Positions 39,709-47,805 of a stretch of DNA of 64,000 bases are shown here, piece after piece (within the stretch, counting starts at the first letter, position 1; each line of letters starts with the position of its first letter). Under the pieces are notes generated by a model. That model ran no database searches and was not told the origin of the DNA. It saw nothing but the letters and a program-made list of their open reading frames with translations. The DNA is from Nocardioides sp. SLBN-35 (GTDB taxonomy: Bacteria; Actinomycetota; Actinomycetes; Propionibacteriales; Nocardioidaceae): NCBI RefSeq assembly GCF_006715725.1, contig NZ_VFNU01000001.1, forward strand, positions 4,526,001-4,590,000, in the 5' to 3' direction. A program made the translations under genes and the position numbers.

Positions 39709-42323
39709 CGGCGCCGGCGCTTCGCGTCGTACATCCGCACGTCGGCGAGCCGCAGCAGCTCGTCGGCGTCACGCCCGTCGGGACCGATCACGGCGGACCC
39801 GACGCTGACGCCGACCGGGACGTGCAGGGCGAAGGGGTGGGCGTCGAGGACCTCCTGCACGCGGCTGCGCAGCCGTTCGGCGAGCACGGTGTGGCTGGTG
39901 CGCTCGTCGAGGCGTACGACGAGCACGAACTCGTCGCCACCCACCCGCGCGACCGTGTCGTCGGCCTGCACGGCGTCGGTCAGCACGTCGGCCACCGCGC
40001 ACAGCACGCTGTCGCCGGCGGCGTGCCCGAGGTCGTCGTTGACCGCCTTGAACCGGTCGAGGTCGAACATCACCAGGGCGTGCGGCGAACGGCCGGGCGC
40101 CGCGGCCGCGGCCAGCGCCTCGTGCAACGCGATCCGGTTGGCGACGCCGGTGAGCGGGTCGACCCGGCTCTGGGCGCGCAGCCGGTCCTGCTCCTCACGG
40201 TGCGGCGTGACGTCGACCAGCGCGTGCAGCCGCATGGGCTCGCCGCTGGGCCCGGTGAGGTCGCGGACCTGGACCTCCACCAGCCGAACGTCGCCGGTGC
40301 GGGTCACCACGGTCGCGGTGAACGCACCCCCGTCGGTCGCCGGCTGGTCGCGGGTGGTCAGCCAGCTGCGGACGGTCTGGCCCCGCAGCGAGTGCACCGG
40401 GACGCCCAGCAGGTCGGCGGCGGCGGCGTTGGCCTGGTGGACCCGGCCCTCGGCGTCGCTGACCAGCACCGGCGTCGGCGTCGCCTCGAGGATCGAGGCC
40501 AGCCAGGCGTTGGACCGGCGCAGGTCCGCCTTGAGCCGTCGGCGGCGGGCGTCGGTCGCCAGCCACAGCAGCACCAGCACGAAGCCGATCCCGACCACGA
40601 GGCCGGCGAGCAGCGGGTCGGTGCCACCGTCGACAGTGCCCACCGCGGCCTCACGGTCCTGCTCGACGAGCAGCCAGCCGCCGATCGCGGAGACCTCGCT
40701 GACCGCCCAGAGCCGGTCGCCCGACCCGGCGCTGTCGATCGAGCCGTCGGCTGCTCGCCCGCGCAGCAGCCGCGGGTCGTCGGTGCGTACGCCGACTCGG
40801 CCGCCCGAGTCCGCGAGCGTGGTGCCGTGCCGGTCGACGACGGTGACCGCGACGCCGTACTGGCGGAAGACGGCGGCCATCTCGGCCTGCAGCCCGGACA
40901 GCGCGAGGGTGGCGACGACGTACCCGCGGATCTGGCCCTGCGGGTCGCGTACGGCGGCCGCGACGGCGATCGCCCAGGCGTGGTCCGCGGTCATCAGCTG
41001 GTAGGCCTGTGAGACGTAGGCGCTGTCACGCCGGCTCGCGGGCCGGTACCACTCGCGGAACGAGAAGTTCTGGCCGATCACGTTCGGGCTGGGCTGGGGC
41101 GGGGCCAGGTCGAGCATCGTGCCGGAGGCGTCGTACAGGGAGAGGTTGTAGGCGCCGGTCGTCGCCGAGCCCAGGGACTCCAGCGCCAGGTCCATGCGCT
41201 CCTGGTCGCCGGTGACCACGGCACGTCGTACGGCATCGCTGCGGCTGAACGCGGTCACGGCGTCGGCCAGTCCACCCAGCCGCAGGTCGACCCCGCGGGC
41301 CGCGAGGGAGTCGATCGCCTCGAGGCGGTTCTCGGCGGCGCTGGTCAGCGAGGCGTCGGTGTCGGCGCGGCCCATGACCACGATCGCAGCCACCAGCACG
41401 AGCACCAGGCTGACCAGGCCGGCGAGCACGCGGGGCACCAGCCGCTCGAGGACCGAGGGCTCGGTGGTGGCGGGAGCGGTGGTGAGGGCGGGCAGGTCGG
41501 CGCGGTCGACGGGGTGGACGAGCCCGGGCGGCACCCGGTTCTCCCGGAGCAGCGTGCCCAGCGCGTCGGCGTCCAGCGGCCGGCTCATCAAGAAGCCCTG
41601 CCCGAACGGGCAGCCGAGCCGGCGCAGGGCCGCGACGTGCTGCGGGCGCTCGATCCCCTCGGCGACGACATGGACGCCGAGCGAGAGGCAGAACCGCACC
41701 AGCGACTCGGCCATCCGCTCGTGCGGGCCGCCGGAGCCGAGGAACTGCACGAAGGACCGGTCGATCTTGACGCCGTCGACCCGGAACCGGCGCAGGTAGT
41801 CGAAGCTCGCGTTGCCCGTGCCGAAGTCGTCGAGGGTGACGTTGCAGCCGAGGGCCGCCAGCTCGGCGAGGACCTGCTCGTGCCCCTGCCCGGTCCGCGA
41901 GAGCACGGTCTCGGTCAGCTCGACGATCACCGCGTCGAGCGGCAGCCCCGCCGCCTCGGTCGCCTCCCGGAAGCGCTGCGGCAGCGTCGGGTCGTCGAGG
42001 TCGGCCGGCGACAGGTTGACCGCCAGGCACAGCCGCTCCCCTGCCGGCAGCCGCCGCCACTGCGCCACCTGGGTCGCGGCGGCGGCCAGCACCATCTCGT
42101 CGAGGTGCACCACCAGCCCGGACTCCTCGAGTGGTTCGAGGAACCCGGCCGGCTCGACCAGCTCTCCGCTCTCCCGGTCGAAGAGCCGGGCCAGCGCCTC
42201 GACCGCCACCATCTCCCCGGTGCGCAGGTCGTAGCAGGGCTGGTAGTGGACGACCACGTCCCCCTGCTCCAGGGCGCGCGCGATCCGCTCCGCAGTCAGT
42301 GTCTGCGCAGCACCGGATGCCAT
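39705..42323 (-). CDS. Membrane c-di-GMP enzyme with N-terminal EAL and C-terminal GGDEF domain
   Basis: I start at ATG 42323, behind GGGAGTGAGG. The 872-residue protein begins with an EAL phosphodiesterase domain (about 12-255) holding EAL at 42-44, LAVNLSP, ELTET, LDDFGTG and VKID, so it looks active. A membrane helix follows near 300, then an external Cache-like sensor (about 325-580). A second helix (LLAGLVVGIGFVLVLLWLAT), a PAS domain and a C-terminal GGDEF domain with intact GGDEF complete it. No RXXD inhibitory site precedes GGDEF. This order is the reverse of the common GGDEF-EAL layout. It is first in the operon. Confidence 0.93.
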   Translation of the reverse strand: MASGAAQTLTAERIARALEQGDVVVHYQPCYDLRTGEMVAVEALARLFDRESGELVEPAGFLEPLEESGLVVHLDEMVLAAAATQVAQWRRLPAGERLCLAVNLSPADLDDPTLPQRFREATEAAGLPLDAVIVELTETVLSRTGQGHEQVLAELAALGCNVTLDDFGTGNASFDYLRRFRVDGVKIDRSFVQFLGSGGPHERMAESLVRFCLSLGVHVVAEGIERPQHVAALRRLGCPFGQGFLMSRPLDADALGTLLRENRVPPGLVHPVDRADLPALTTAPATTEPSVLERLVPRVLAGLVSLVLVLVAAIVVMGRADTDASLTSAAENRLEAIDSLAARGVDLRLGGLADAVTAFSRSDAVRRAVVTGDQERMDLALESLGSATTGAYNLSLYDASGTMLDLAPPQPSPNVIGQNFSFREWYRPASRRDSAYVSQAYQLMTADHAWAIAVAAAVRDPQGQIRGYVVATLALSGLQAEMAAVFRQYGVAVTVVDRHGTTLADSGGRVGVRTDDPRLLRGRAADGSIDSAGSGDRLWAVSEVSAIGGWLLVEQDREAAVGTVDGGTDPLLAGLVVGIGFVLVLLWLATDARRRRLKADLRRSNAWLASILEATPTPVLVSDAEGRVHQANAAAADLLGVPVHSLRGQTVRSWLTTRDQPATDGGAFTATVVTRTGDVRLVEVQVRDLTGPSGEPMRLHALVDVTPHREEQDRLRAQSRVDPLTGVANRIALHEALAAAAAPGRSPHALVMFDLDRFKAVNDDLGHAAGDSVLCAVADVLTDAVQADDTVARVGGDEFVLVVRLDERTSHTVLAERLRSRVQEVLDAHPFALHVPVGVSVGSAVIGPDGRDADELLRLADVRMYDAKRRRR

Positions 42324-42462
42324 GACGACCTCACTCCCGGGAACCGCGCGACACCCCTCCCCAAGGCCGGCCCGTTCCCCGCCCCCCATCGTACGAAGCA
42401 CCACGGCCGCGCGCGGCGGAATGTCCGCTCTTGCGTCCGGGAGCCGAGCAGCCGCCCGCGGC

Positions 42463-42882
42463 TCAGGTCGCCACCTCGGGCCTGTCGGGCTGGTCGGGCT
42501 CGATCGGCTCGTCGAGGAAGCGCACTGCGTGGGGCGGCGCCGGGTCCCCCAGCGTGTTGAGCGGCGCGTGCGCGATCACCGAGCGCGCCTTGCGTCGTAC
42601 GACGGAGTCGCGGCGACCCCGCTCGTCGATCAGCACCAGCCGTCGCCCGTGCCTCAGCACCGGCGCCGCCGTGATGCCGGCCAGCGACAACGCCGCCAGG
42701 ATCGCCGTCGGGTCCTGCCCCTCCGGCACCTCGTAGCCCAGCACGTCGCGGTCGCGACTCGCCAGCTCGTCCTCCCGCGCCATCTCCGCGCGGACCCACG
42801 GCACCATCACCAGGATCCCGGCGAAGGCGAGCACGGCGGCGAGTGCTCCGAACACCATCCACGGCAGACCTGCTCCGCCCAT
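42463..42882 (-). CDS. Small membrane-anchored protein, unknown function
   Basis: ATG 42882 has a perfect site (GGAGGTGTGCC). The 139-residue product has one N-terminal helix (LPWMVFGALAAVLAFAGILVMVPW) and a basic/acidic soluble tail (RHGRRLVLIDERGRRDSVVRRK). No family is recognised. It lies between guaA and the EAL-GGDEF gene on the same strand but with 71- and 139-base gaps, so it may be its own unit. Confidence 0.7.
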   Translation of the reverse strand: MGGAGLPWMVFGALAAVLAFAGILVMVPWVRAEMAREDELASRDRDVLGYEVPEGQDPTAILAALSLAGITAAPVLRHGRRLVLIDERGRRDSVVRRKARSVIAHAPLNTLGDPAPPHAVRFLDEPIEPDQPDRPEVAT

Positions 42883-42953
42883 GGCACACCTCCTGCTGCG
42901 CACGGGAGGTACCCGGACGCGACGGTGGCAACCGGGTCAGCGGCCCCGGAGGG

Positions 42954-44537
42954 TCACTCCCACTCGATGGTGCCCGGGGGCTTCGAGGTGATGTCGACCG
43001 TGACCCGGTTGACCTCCTGGACCTCGTTGGTGATCCGGGTGGAGATCTTCTCGAGCACCTCGTAGGGCAGCCGCGCCCAGTCGGCGGTCATGGCGTCCTC
43101 GGAGGTGACCGGGCGCAGCACGACCGGGTGGCCGTAGGTGCGGTGGTCGCCCTGGACACCGACGGAGCGCACGTCCGCGAGCAGTACGACGGGCATCTGC
43201 CAGATGTCGCCGTCGAGGCCGGCGGCGGTCATCTCCTCGCGGGCGATGGCGTCGGCCTCGCGCAGGATGTCGAGACGCTCGCGGTTGACCTCGCCGATGA
43301 TCCGGATGCCGAGGCCGGGGCCGGGGAACGGCTGGCGCTGGACGATGACGCTCGGCAGGCCGAGCTGGGCACCGACGGCGCGGACCTCGTCCTTGAACAG
43401 CTCGCGCAGCGGCTCGACCAGCTCGAACTCGAGGTCCTCGGGCAGGCCGCCGACGTTGTGGTGCGACTTGATGGTCGACGTACCGGCGCCGCCGCCGGAC
43501 TCGACGATGTCGGGATAGAGCGTGCCCTGGACCAGGAAGCCGACCTTGGTCCCCTCGGGCGCGTCCTTGATCACCTCGAGCTCGGCGCCCTCGAAGGCGC
43601 GGATGAACTCGCGGCCGATGACCTTGCGCTTGGCCTCCGGCTCGGAGACACCGGCCAGCGCGTCGAGGAACTGCTTCTCGGCGTCGACGATGACCAGCTT
43701 GGCGCCGGTCGCGGCGACGAAGTCGCGCTCGATCTGCTCGGTCTCGCCCTTGCGCATCAGGCCGTGGTCGACGTACACGCAGGTGAGGCGATCACCGATC
43801 GCCTTCTGCACGATGGCCGCGGCGACGGCGGAGTCGACGCCGCCGGACAGGCCGCAGATCGCGCGGCCGTCGGGGCCGATCTGGTCGCGAACGCGGGCGA
43901 TCTGCTCCTCGGCGATGTTGCCGATGGTCCAGGTCTGGCGACAGCCGGCGATGTCCCACAGGAAGTGCTCGAGGATCTTCTGGCCGTGCTCGGAGTGCAG
44001 CACCTCGGGGTGCCACTGGACGCCGGCGAGACCGCGGTCGACGTCCTCGAAGGCGGCGACTGGGGTGACCTCGGTCGACGCGAGCACGGCGAAGCCCTCG
44101 GGGGCCGCGCTGACCGCGTCGCCGTGGGACATCCACACGTTGTGCTCGGTCGGGATGCCGTTGAGCAGGGTGCCGGGGTGGTGGATCGCAACGCGGGTGC
44201 GGCCGTACTCGCGGGCACCGGTCGCCGACACCGTGCCGCCGAGGTGGGCGGCCATCAACTGGAAGCCGTAGCACATGCCGAACACCGAGGGACCCGCCGT
44301 GAAGATGGCCGGGTCGACGGCCGGCGCGCCCTCCTCGTAGACCGACGACGGGCCGCCGGACAGGATGATCGCCTTCGGGTTCCGGGCGACCATCTCGGCC
44401 ACCGACATGGTGTGCGGCACGATCTCGGAGTAGACCCGCGCCTCGCGCACGCGGCGGGCGATCAGCTGGGCGTACTGCGCCCCGAAGTCCACCACCAGGA
44501 CCAGGTCGTGCTCGGACTGCGTCTCCTCGGCCGTCAT
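42954..44537 (-). CDS. guaA: GMP synthase (glutamine-hydrolysing)
   Basis: The 527-residue enzyme converts XMP to GMP with glutamine and ATP. The class I glutamine amidotransferase domain (to about 205) has the Cys nucleophile in FGMCYGFQLMA and the His-Glu pair in VQWHPEV. The ATP-pyrophosphatase domain has the P-loop GLSGGVDSAVAAA (about 235), and the C-terminal dimerisation domain ends KPPGTIEWE, as in all GuaA. ATG 44537 gives the normal N-terminus. guaB3 and guaB lie 11-14 kb away on the same strand. In mycobacteria the same genes and choD are also neighbours. Confidence 0.98.
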   Translation of the reverse strand: MTAEETQSEHDLVLVVDFGAQYAQLIARRVREARVYSEIVPHTMSVAEMVARNPKAIILSGGPSSVYEEGAPAVDPAIFTAGPSVFGMCYGFQLMAAHLGGTVSATGAREYGRTRVAIHHPGTLLNGIPTEHNVWMSHGDAVSAAPEGFAVLASTEVTPVAAFEDVDRGLAGVQWHPEVLHSEHGQKILEHFLWDIAGCRQTWTIGNIAEEQIARVRDQIGPDGRAICGLSGGVDSAVAAAIVQKAIGDRLTCVYVDHGLMRKGETEQIERDFVAATGAKLVIVDAEKQFLDALAGVSEPEAKRKVIGREFIRAFEGAELEVIKDAPEGTKVGFLVQGTLYPDIVESGGGAGTSTIKSHHNVGGLPEDLEFELVEPLRELFKDEVRAVGAQLGLPSVIVQRQPFPGPGLGIRIIGEVNRERLDILREADAIAREEMTAAGLDGDIWQMPVVLLADVRSVGVQGDHRTYGHPVVLRPVTSEDAMTADWARLPYEVLEKISTRITNEVQEVNRVTVDITSKPPGTIEWE

Positions 44538-44577
44538 GGGCGAATCGTATCGGCGCGGGCGCGTGGCCCCGAACCCG

Positions 44578-44640
44578 CGTCGTACCCGGCATTCGGGTCG
44601 CACTCGCCGCGGCGGGACGACCGGTTTGCCGGGTACGACG
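44578..44640. repeat. Terminal hairpin, left end of a 1.24-kb unit
   Basis: CGTCGTACCCGGCA (44578-44591) pairs perfectly, 14 bp, with 44627-44640 around a 35-base loop. The right arm ends two bases before the stop codon of the gene at 44643. The first 23 bases (44578-44600) are the exact reverse complement of 45796-45818 at the other end. Confidence 0.85.
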
Positions 44641-44642
44641 GG

Positions 44643-45692
44643 CTAGCCGGCCAGGCGCCGCAACCAGATCCGACGCTGGTGCTCGTCCAGGGCCCGGCGC
44701 CGGGCGACAGTGGAGGTGTCGACCCACCACCCGGGCTGCTCCGTGGTCCAGCGACGGGGGTGGTCGGACCGTTTCTCGGCGCGCCGATAGGCCGCGTCGA
44801 GGCGGGCGAAGAAGGCGGACACGTCGCGGCGGTCCTCGGACATCATCGTGACGACCTCGAGGTCGAGGTCGCGGTAGAGCGCGTCCCGGTCGAGGTCCTT
44901 GCGGCGAACCCCGTCGGCGAGGTGTACGACACCCTCGTACTCCCCGACGACGCCTGCCCGCAGGTCGATCAGGTCGGGGGTGGTCAGGTGGCGGCCGTTC
45001 GGGGCGGCCGGGTCGAACAGCGGACAGTTGGTCTGCAGCACGGCCCGAGGCCGCCGGCGGAGCCAGGCCATGCGCATCCCGACCTCCTGGGGTGACCAGG
45101 CGTTCTCGTCGGCGAGGTCGAGTGCGTCACGGAAGGTGCAGATGCCGGGCCGTGAGACCAGGCCGCCGGCGTACCTTCGCAACCCGGCGAGGTCGGTGAG
45201 ATCGTCGGCGCAGGCCATGTCGATCACGCGGACTGCGACGGCCACGGATGTCGCACGGCAGACCTCGAAGGCGACGGCGCGCTCGACGCGCGTGACCGGC
45301 AGGCCGTCGATCACCTCGACATCGGCCTCGAACAGCCAGTCCTCGGTCAGCTCCACGCCGGTCCGCGGTCGGGCGCCACGGGTGGTGAGGGCGATCGGCA
45401 CGTCCAGTCGGGTCCTGCCGTCCTCGGCGATCCCTCCGAACCAGCGCGATTCCCGCCGCCACCCGAGCGACGCCCACCCCGTCACCGCTGCATCCGCCGG
45501 CAGCCCGGCGAGCGCCTCGACCACCCGTTGCTCGAGCGCACCGCCGTCGATCCCACTCGGGACGCACCAAGCAGGCGCGACCCGCCGCCACCGCGGTCCG
45601 CGCGCCTGGCCCGGAGTCGGTCCGGTCCTGCCGGCCGGGTCGACGTGGCAGGGCAGGACGACGCCGGGGCGGGTGACGGGATGCGGGAACAC
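44643..45692 (-). CDS. Uncharacterised DUF559/Vsr-like nuclease-fold protein within an inverted-repeat unit
   Basis: The frame is open to 45782, but its first codons would fall inside the right-hand hairpin. GTG 45692 (VFPHPVTRPGVVLPCHVDP) is my preferred start, about 349 residues, with a weak site. The N-terminal and middle parts resemble the AbiEi-like, transcription-regulator-type proteins that are repeated in Nocardioides genomes. The C-terminal segment LIDLRAGVVGEYEGVVHLAD with the following RKDLDRDALYRDLDLEVVTM fits the PD-(D/E)XK (Vsr/DUF559) pattern, with Asp and Glu in place. No toxin or transposase partner is adjacent. Function is unknown. Confidence 0.65.
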   Translation of the reverse strand: MFPHPVTRPGVVLPCHVDPAGRTGPTPGQARGPRWRRVAPAWCVPSGIDGGALEQRVVEALAGLPADAAVTGWASLGWRRESRWFGGIAEDGRTRLDVPIALTTRGARPRTGVELTEDWLFEADVEVIDGLPVTRVERAVAFEVCRATSVAVAVRVIDMACADDLTDLAGLRRYAGGLVSRPGICTFRDALDLADENAWSPQEVGMRMAWLRRRPRAVLQTNCPLFDPAAPNGRHLTTPDLIDLRAGVVGEYEGVVHLADGVRRKDLDRDALYRDLDLEVVTMMSEDRRDVSAFFARLDAAYRRAEKRSDHPRRWTTEQPGWWVDTSTVARRRALDEHQRRIWLRRLAG

Positions 45693-45755
45693 CCCGCCAT
45701 CGTGCTCCGAACCTGCGCTCCCGCGGCGGCCCTCCACAGGCACGCGTCCGGCGCT

Positions 45756-45818
45756 CGTCGTACCCGGCAATCGAGTCCTCATCGGGCCGTCCGATCGACC
45801 CGAATGCCGGGTACGACG
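45756..45818. repeat. Terminal hairpin, right end of the 1.24-kb unit
   Basis: The same 14-bp arms as at the left end (45756-45769 with 45805-45818) again flank a loop of exactly 35 bases, but the loop sequence differs in part. Its outer 23 bases (45796-45818) are a perfect inverted copy of 44578-44600. GAACCCG occurs just outside both ends (44571-44577 and 45822-45828), a possible but weak target duplication. Confidence 0.85.
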
Positions 45819-46089
45819 GAAGAACCCGACCCCGCGGACAGCCCCGAAAAACGCACCAGGGCCCGGCCGGGGAGGGAGGGTGGCCGGGCCCTGATTGTCC
45901 ACGCAGCTGATGGACAGTGCCTGGACCGAGCCCGGGCTTCGGGAGGGAGCGTGAATTCCCGGGCTCGTTCAGATCAACGAGGCCGTGAGGGGTGGGTTAC
46001 GCCGGTCCCGAACAAGTTGGGAAAACTTCTGGGGCGCTCGCCGGACCGGCCGGCAAGCGCCCCAGGAGGCGACAGGAGTACCAGCAGCC
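45819..46089. other. 271-base non-coding gap with three strong hairpins, downstream of the choD-like gene
   Basis: This holds three hairpins: 45857-45893 (12-bp stem CAGGGCCCGGCC, 13-base loop GGGGAGGGAGGGT), 45927-45967 (10-bp stem CGAGCCCGGG, 21-base loop) and 46029-46065 (10-bp stem CTGGGGCGCT). The first two loops carry GGGAGGGAG on the plus strand (CTCCCTCCC on the minus strand). They may be serial terminators of the minus-strand operon, or a structured small RNA. I see no coding frame. Confidence 0.6.
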
Positions 46090-47805
46090 TCAGCTGACGC
46101 CCACGATGGGCAGCCGCAGGGCCGCCGGCGCGTCGTCGGGTACGACGGGCGCGCGCGGCGCGACCGGCTCGATCGAGGCGTAGGCCTCGCCGAGCGCCGG
46201 CCGGGTGTCGGTCTCGCCCTTGTTGGGCCAGTACGCCATGGCCCGCTCGGCCTGCGCGGTGATGGTCAGCGACGGGTTCACGCCGAGGTTGGCCGAGATG
46301 GTCGAGCCGTCCACGATGTGCAGGCCCGGGTGGCCGTACATCCGCTGGTAGCCGTCGACCACACCCGACGCCGGGCTGTCGCCGATGGTGCAGCCGCCGA
46401 TGAAGTGGGCGGTCAGCGGCCGGTTGAACGGCTCGCCGATGGTGCCGCCGGCGGTGCCGCCGCCCATCACGGCCGCCATCCGGCGTACGGCGTCGTTGGC
46501 GGCCGGGATCCAGGTCGGGTTGGGCTCGCCGTGGCCCTGCTTGGAGGACAGGACCCACTTCCCCGCGACCCGCTTCGGGAAGGTGGTGATCGAGTTGTCG
46601 ACCGACTGCATGACCAGGGCGATGACGACCCGCTCCGACCAGTGCTTGACGTCGTAGAGGTCGCGGACCCGCTTGCGCTCCTTCCACAGCTCCTTGAGCC
46701 ACACCTTCCAGCGCGCCTCGGGGCCGTCGCCGTCGGTGAGGACGGTCTGCATCAGCGACATCGCGTTGCTGCCCTTGCCGTAGCGCACCGGCTCGATGTG
46801 GGTGTGCTCGTCGGGGTGCCACGACGAGGTGATCGCCACGCCCTCGGTGTAGTCGACGGCGGCCCCCTCGGGCGCGATGGCGCCGAGGATCGACTCGGAG
46901 TTCGTGCGGGTCAGGTGCCCGAGCCGGTCGGAGACGTTCGGCAGGTCGCCGGTCGCCTTGAGCCGGTGCAGCAGCTTCTGGGTGCCGAGCGCGGCAGCGG
47001 AGAAGACGACCTGCTCCGCGGTGAACGTGCGGACCGCCGTACGACGCGACAGCTTCGCCTTGGACCACCGGGTGTCCACCCGGTAGCCGCCGCCGGCCAG
47101 CGGGCGGACCCGGGTGACCGTGGTGAGCGGGTGCACCTCGGCGCCGTTCTGCTCGGCGAGGTAGAGGTAGTTCTTGACCAGGGTGTTCTTGGCGTTGTGC
47201 CGGCACCCGGTCATGCACTCGCCACAGTCGGTACACGTGTTGCGCCGCGGCCCGACGCCACCGAAGTACGGGTCCTCGACGGAGTCACCGGCCGACTGCG
47301 CGGGACCGCCGAAGAACACGCCGACCGGGGTGGCGTGGAAGCTGTCGCCGACGCCCATCTCGTCGGCGACCTTCTTCATCACCTCGTCCGAGGGGGTCAT
47401 CCGCGGGTAGGTGACCACGCCCAGCATCCGCTTGGCCTGGTCGTAGTACGGCGCCAGCTCGGCCTTCCAGTCGGTGATGTGCGCCCACGAGGGGTCGGTG
47501 TAGAACGGGTCGAGCGCCTCGTAGAGCGTGTTGGCGTAGACCAGCGAGCCGCCGCCGACACCGGCGCCGGCGAGGATCAGGCAGTCCTTGACCATGTCGA
47601 TGCGCTGGATGCCGTAGCAACCGGCGGAGGGCGCGAAGAGGTACTTCTTCAGGTCCCAGGAGTTGTCGGCGAAGTCGGCGTCGGTGAACCGGGCTCCGGC
47701 CTCCAGCACACCGACCTTGTAGCCCTTCTCGGTGAGCCGGAGCGCCGTGACCGAGCCACCGAAGCCGGACCCGATGACCAGGACGTCGTAGTCGAAGTCG
47801 CTCAT
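46090..47805 (-). CDS. choD: GMC family oxidoreductase, ChoD-type (cholesterol oxidase-like)
   Basis: The 571-residue flavoprotein opens with the FAD-binding motif YDVLVIGSGFGGSVTALRLTEKG and contains the GMC segments GAGVGGGSLVYANTLY and IVDGSTISANLGVNPSLTITA. It resembles Mycobacterium ChoD (annotated as cholesterol oxidase) in length and in the four-cysteine insert CTDCGECMTGCRHNAKNT near 185-202. Purine-gene context (guaB, guaB3 upstream) is as in mycobacteria. The true substrate may be another sterol or alcohol. Its ATG overlaps the stop of the aldehyde dehydrogenase by four bases, so the two are coupled. Confidence 0.87.
   Translation of the reverse strand: MSDFDYDVLVIGSGFGGSVTALRLTEKGYKVGVLEAGARFTDADFADNSWDLKKYLFAPSAGCYGIQRIDMVKDCLILAGAGVGGGSLVYANTLYEALDPFYTDPSWAHITDWKAELAPYYDQAKRMLGVVTYPRMTPSDEVMKKVADEMGVGDSFHATPVGVFFGGPAQSAGDSVEDPYFGGVGPRRNTCTDCGECMTGCRHNAKNTLVKNYLYLAEQNGAEVHPLTTVTRVRPLAGGGYRVDTRWSKAKLSRRTAVRTFTAEQVVFSAAALGTQKLLHRLKATGDLPNVSDRLGHLTRTNSESILGAIAPEGAAVDYTEGVAITSSWHPDEHTHIEPVRYGKGSNAMSLMQTVLTDGDGPEARWKVWLKELWKERKRVRDLYDVKHWSERVVIALVMQSVDNSITTFPKRVAGKWVLSSKQGHGEPNPTWIPAANDAVRRMAAVMGGGTAGGTIGEPFNRPLTAHFIGGCTIGDSPASGVVDGYQRMYGHPGLHIVDGSTISANLGVNPSLTITAQAERAMAYWPNKGETDTRPALGEAYASIEPVAPRAPVVPDDAPAALRLPIVGVS

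Noticed and set aside
44578..45818. Classical insertion sequence
   Set aside because: The inverted ends fit, but the enclosed protein shows no DDE, serine, tyrosine or HUH transposase motif that I can recognise.
44643..45902. Longer version of the nuclease-like gene starting before the right hairpin
   Set aside because: The added codons cross the inverted repeat and hairpin at 45756-45818 and read as low-quality sequence.
45857..45967. 6C RNA
   Set aside because: Two hairpins with C-run loops exist on the minus strand, but the loops are CTCCCTCCC-like and the stems differ from the known family.
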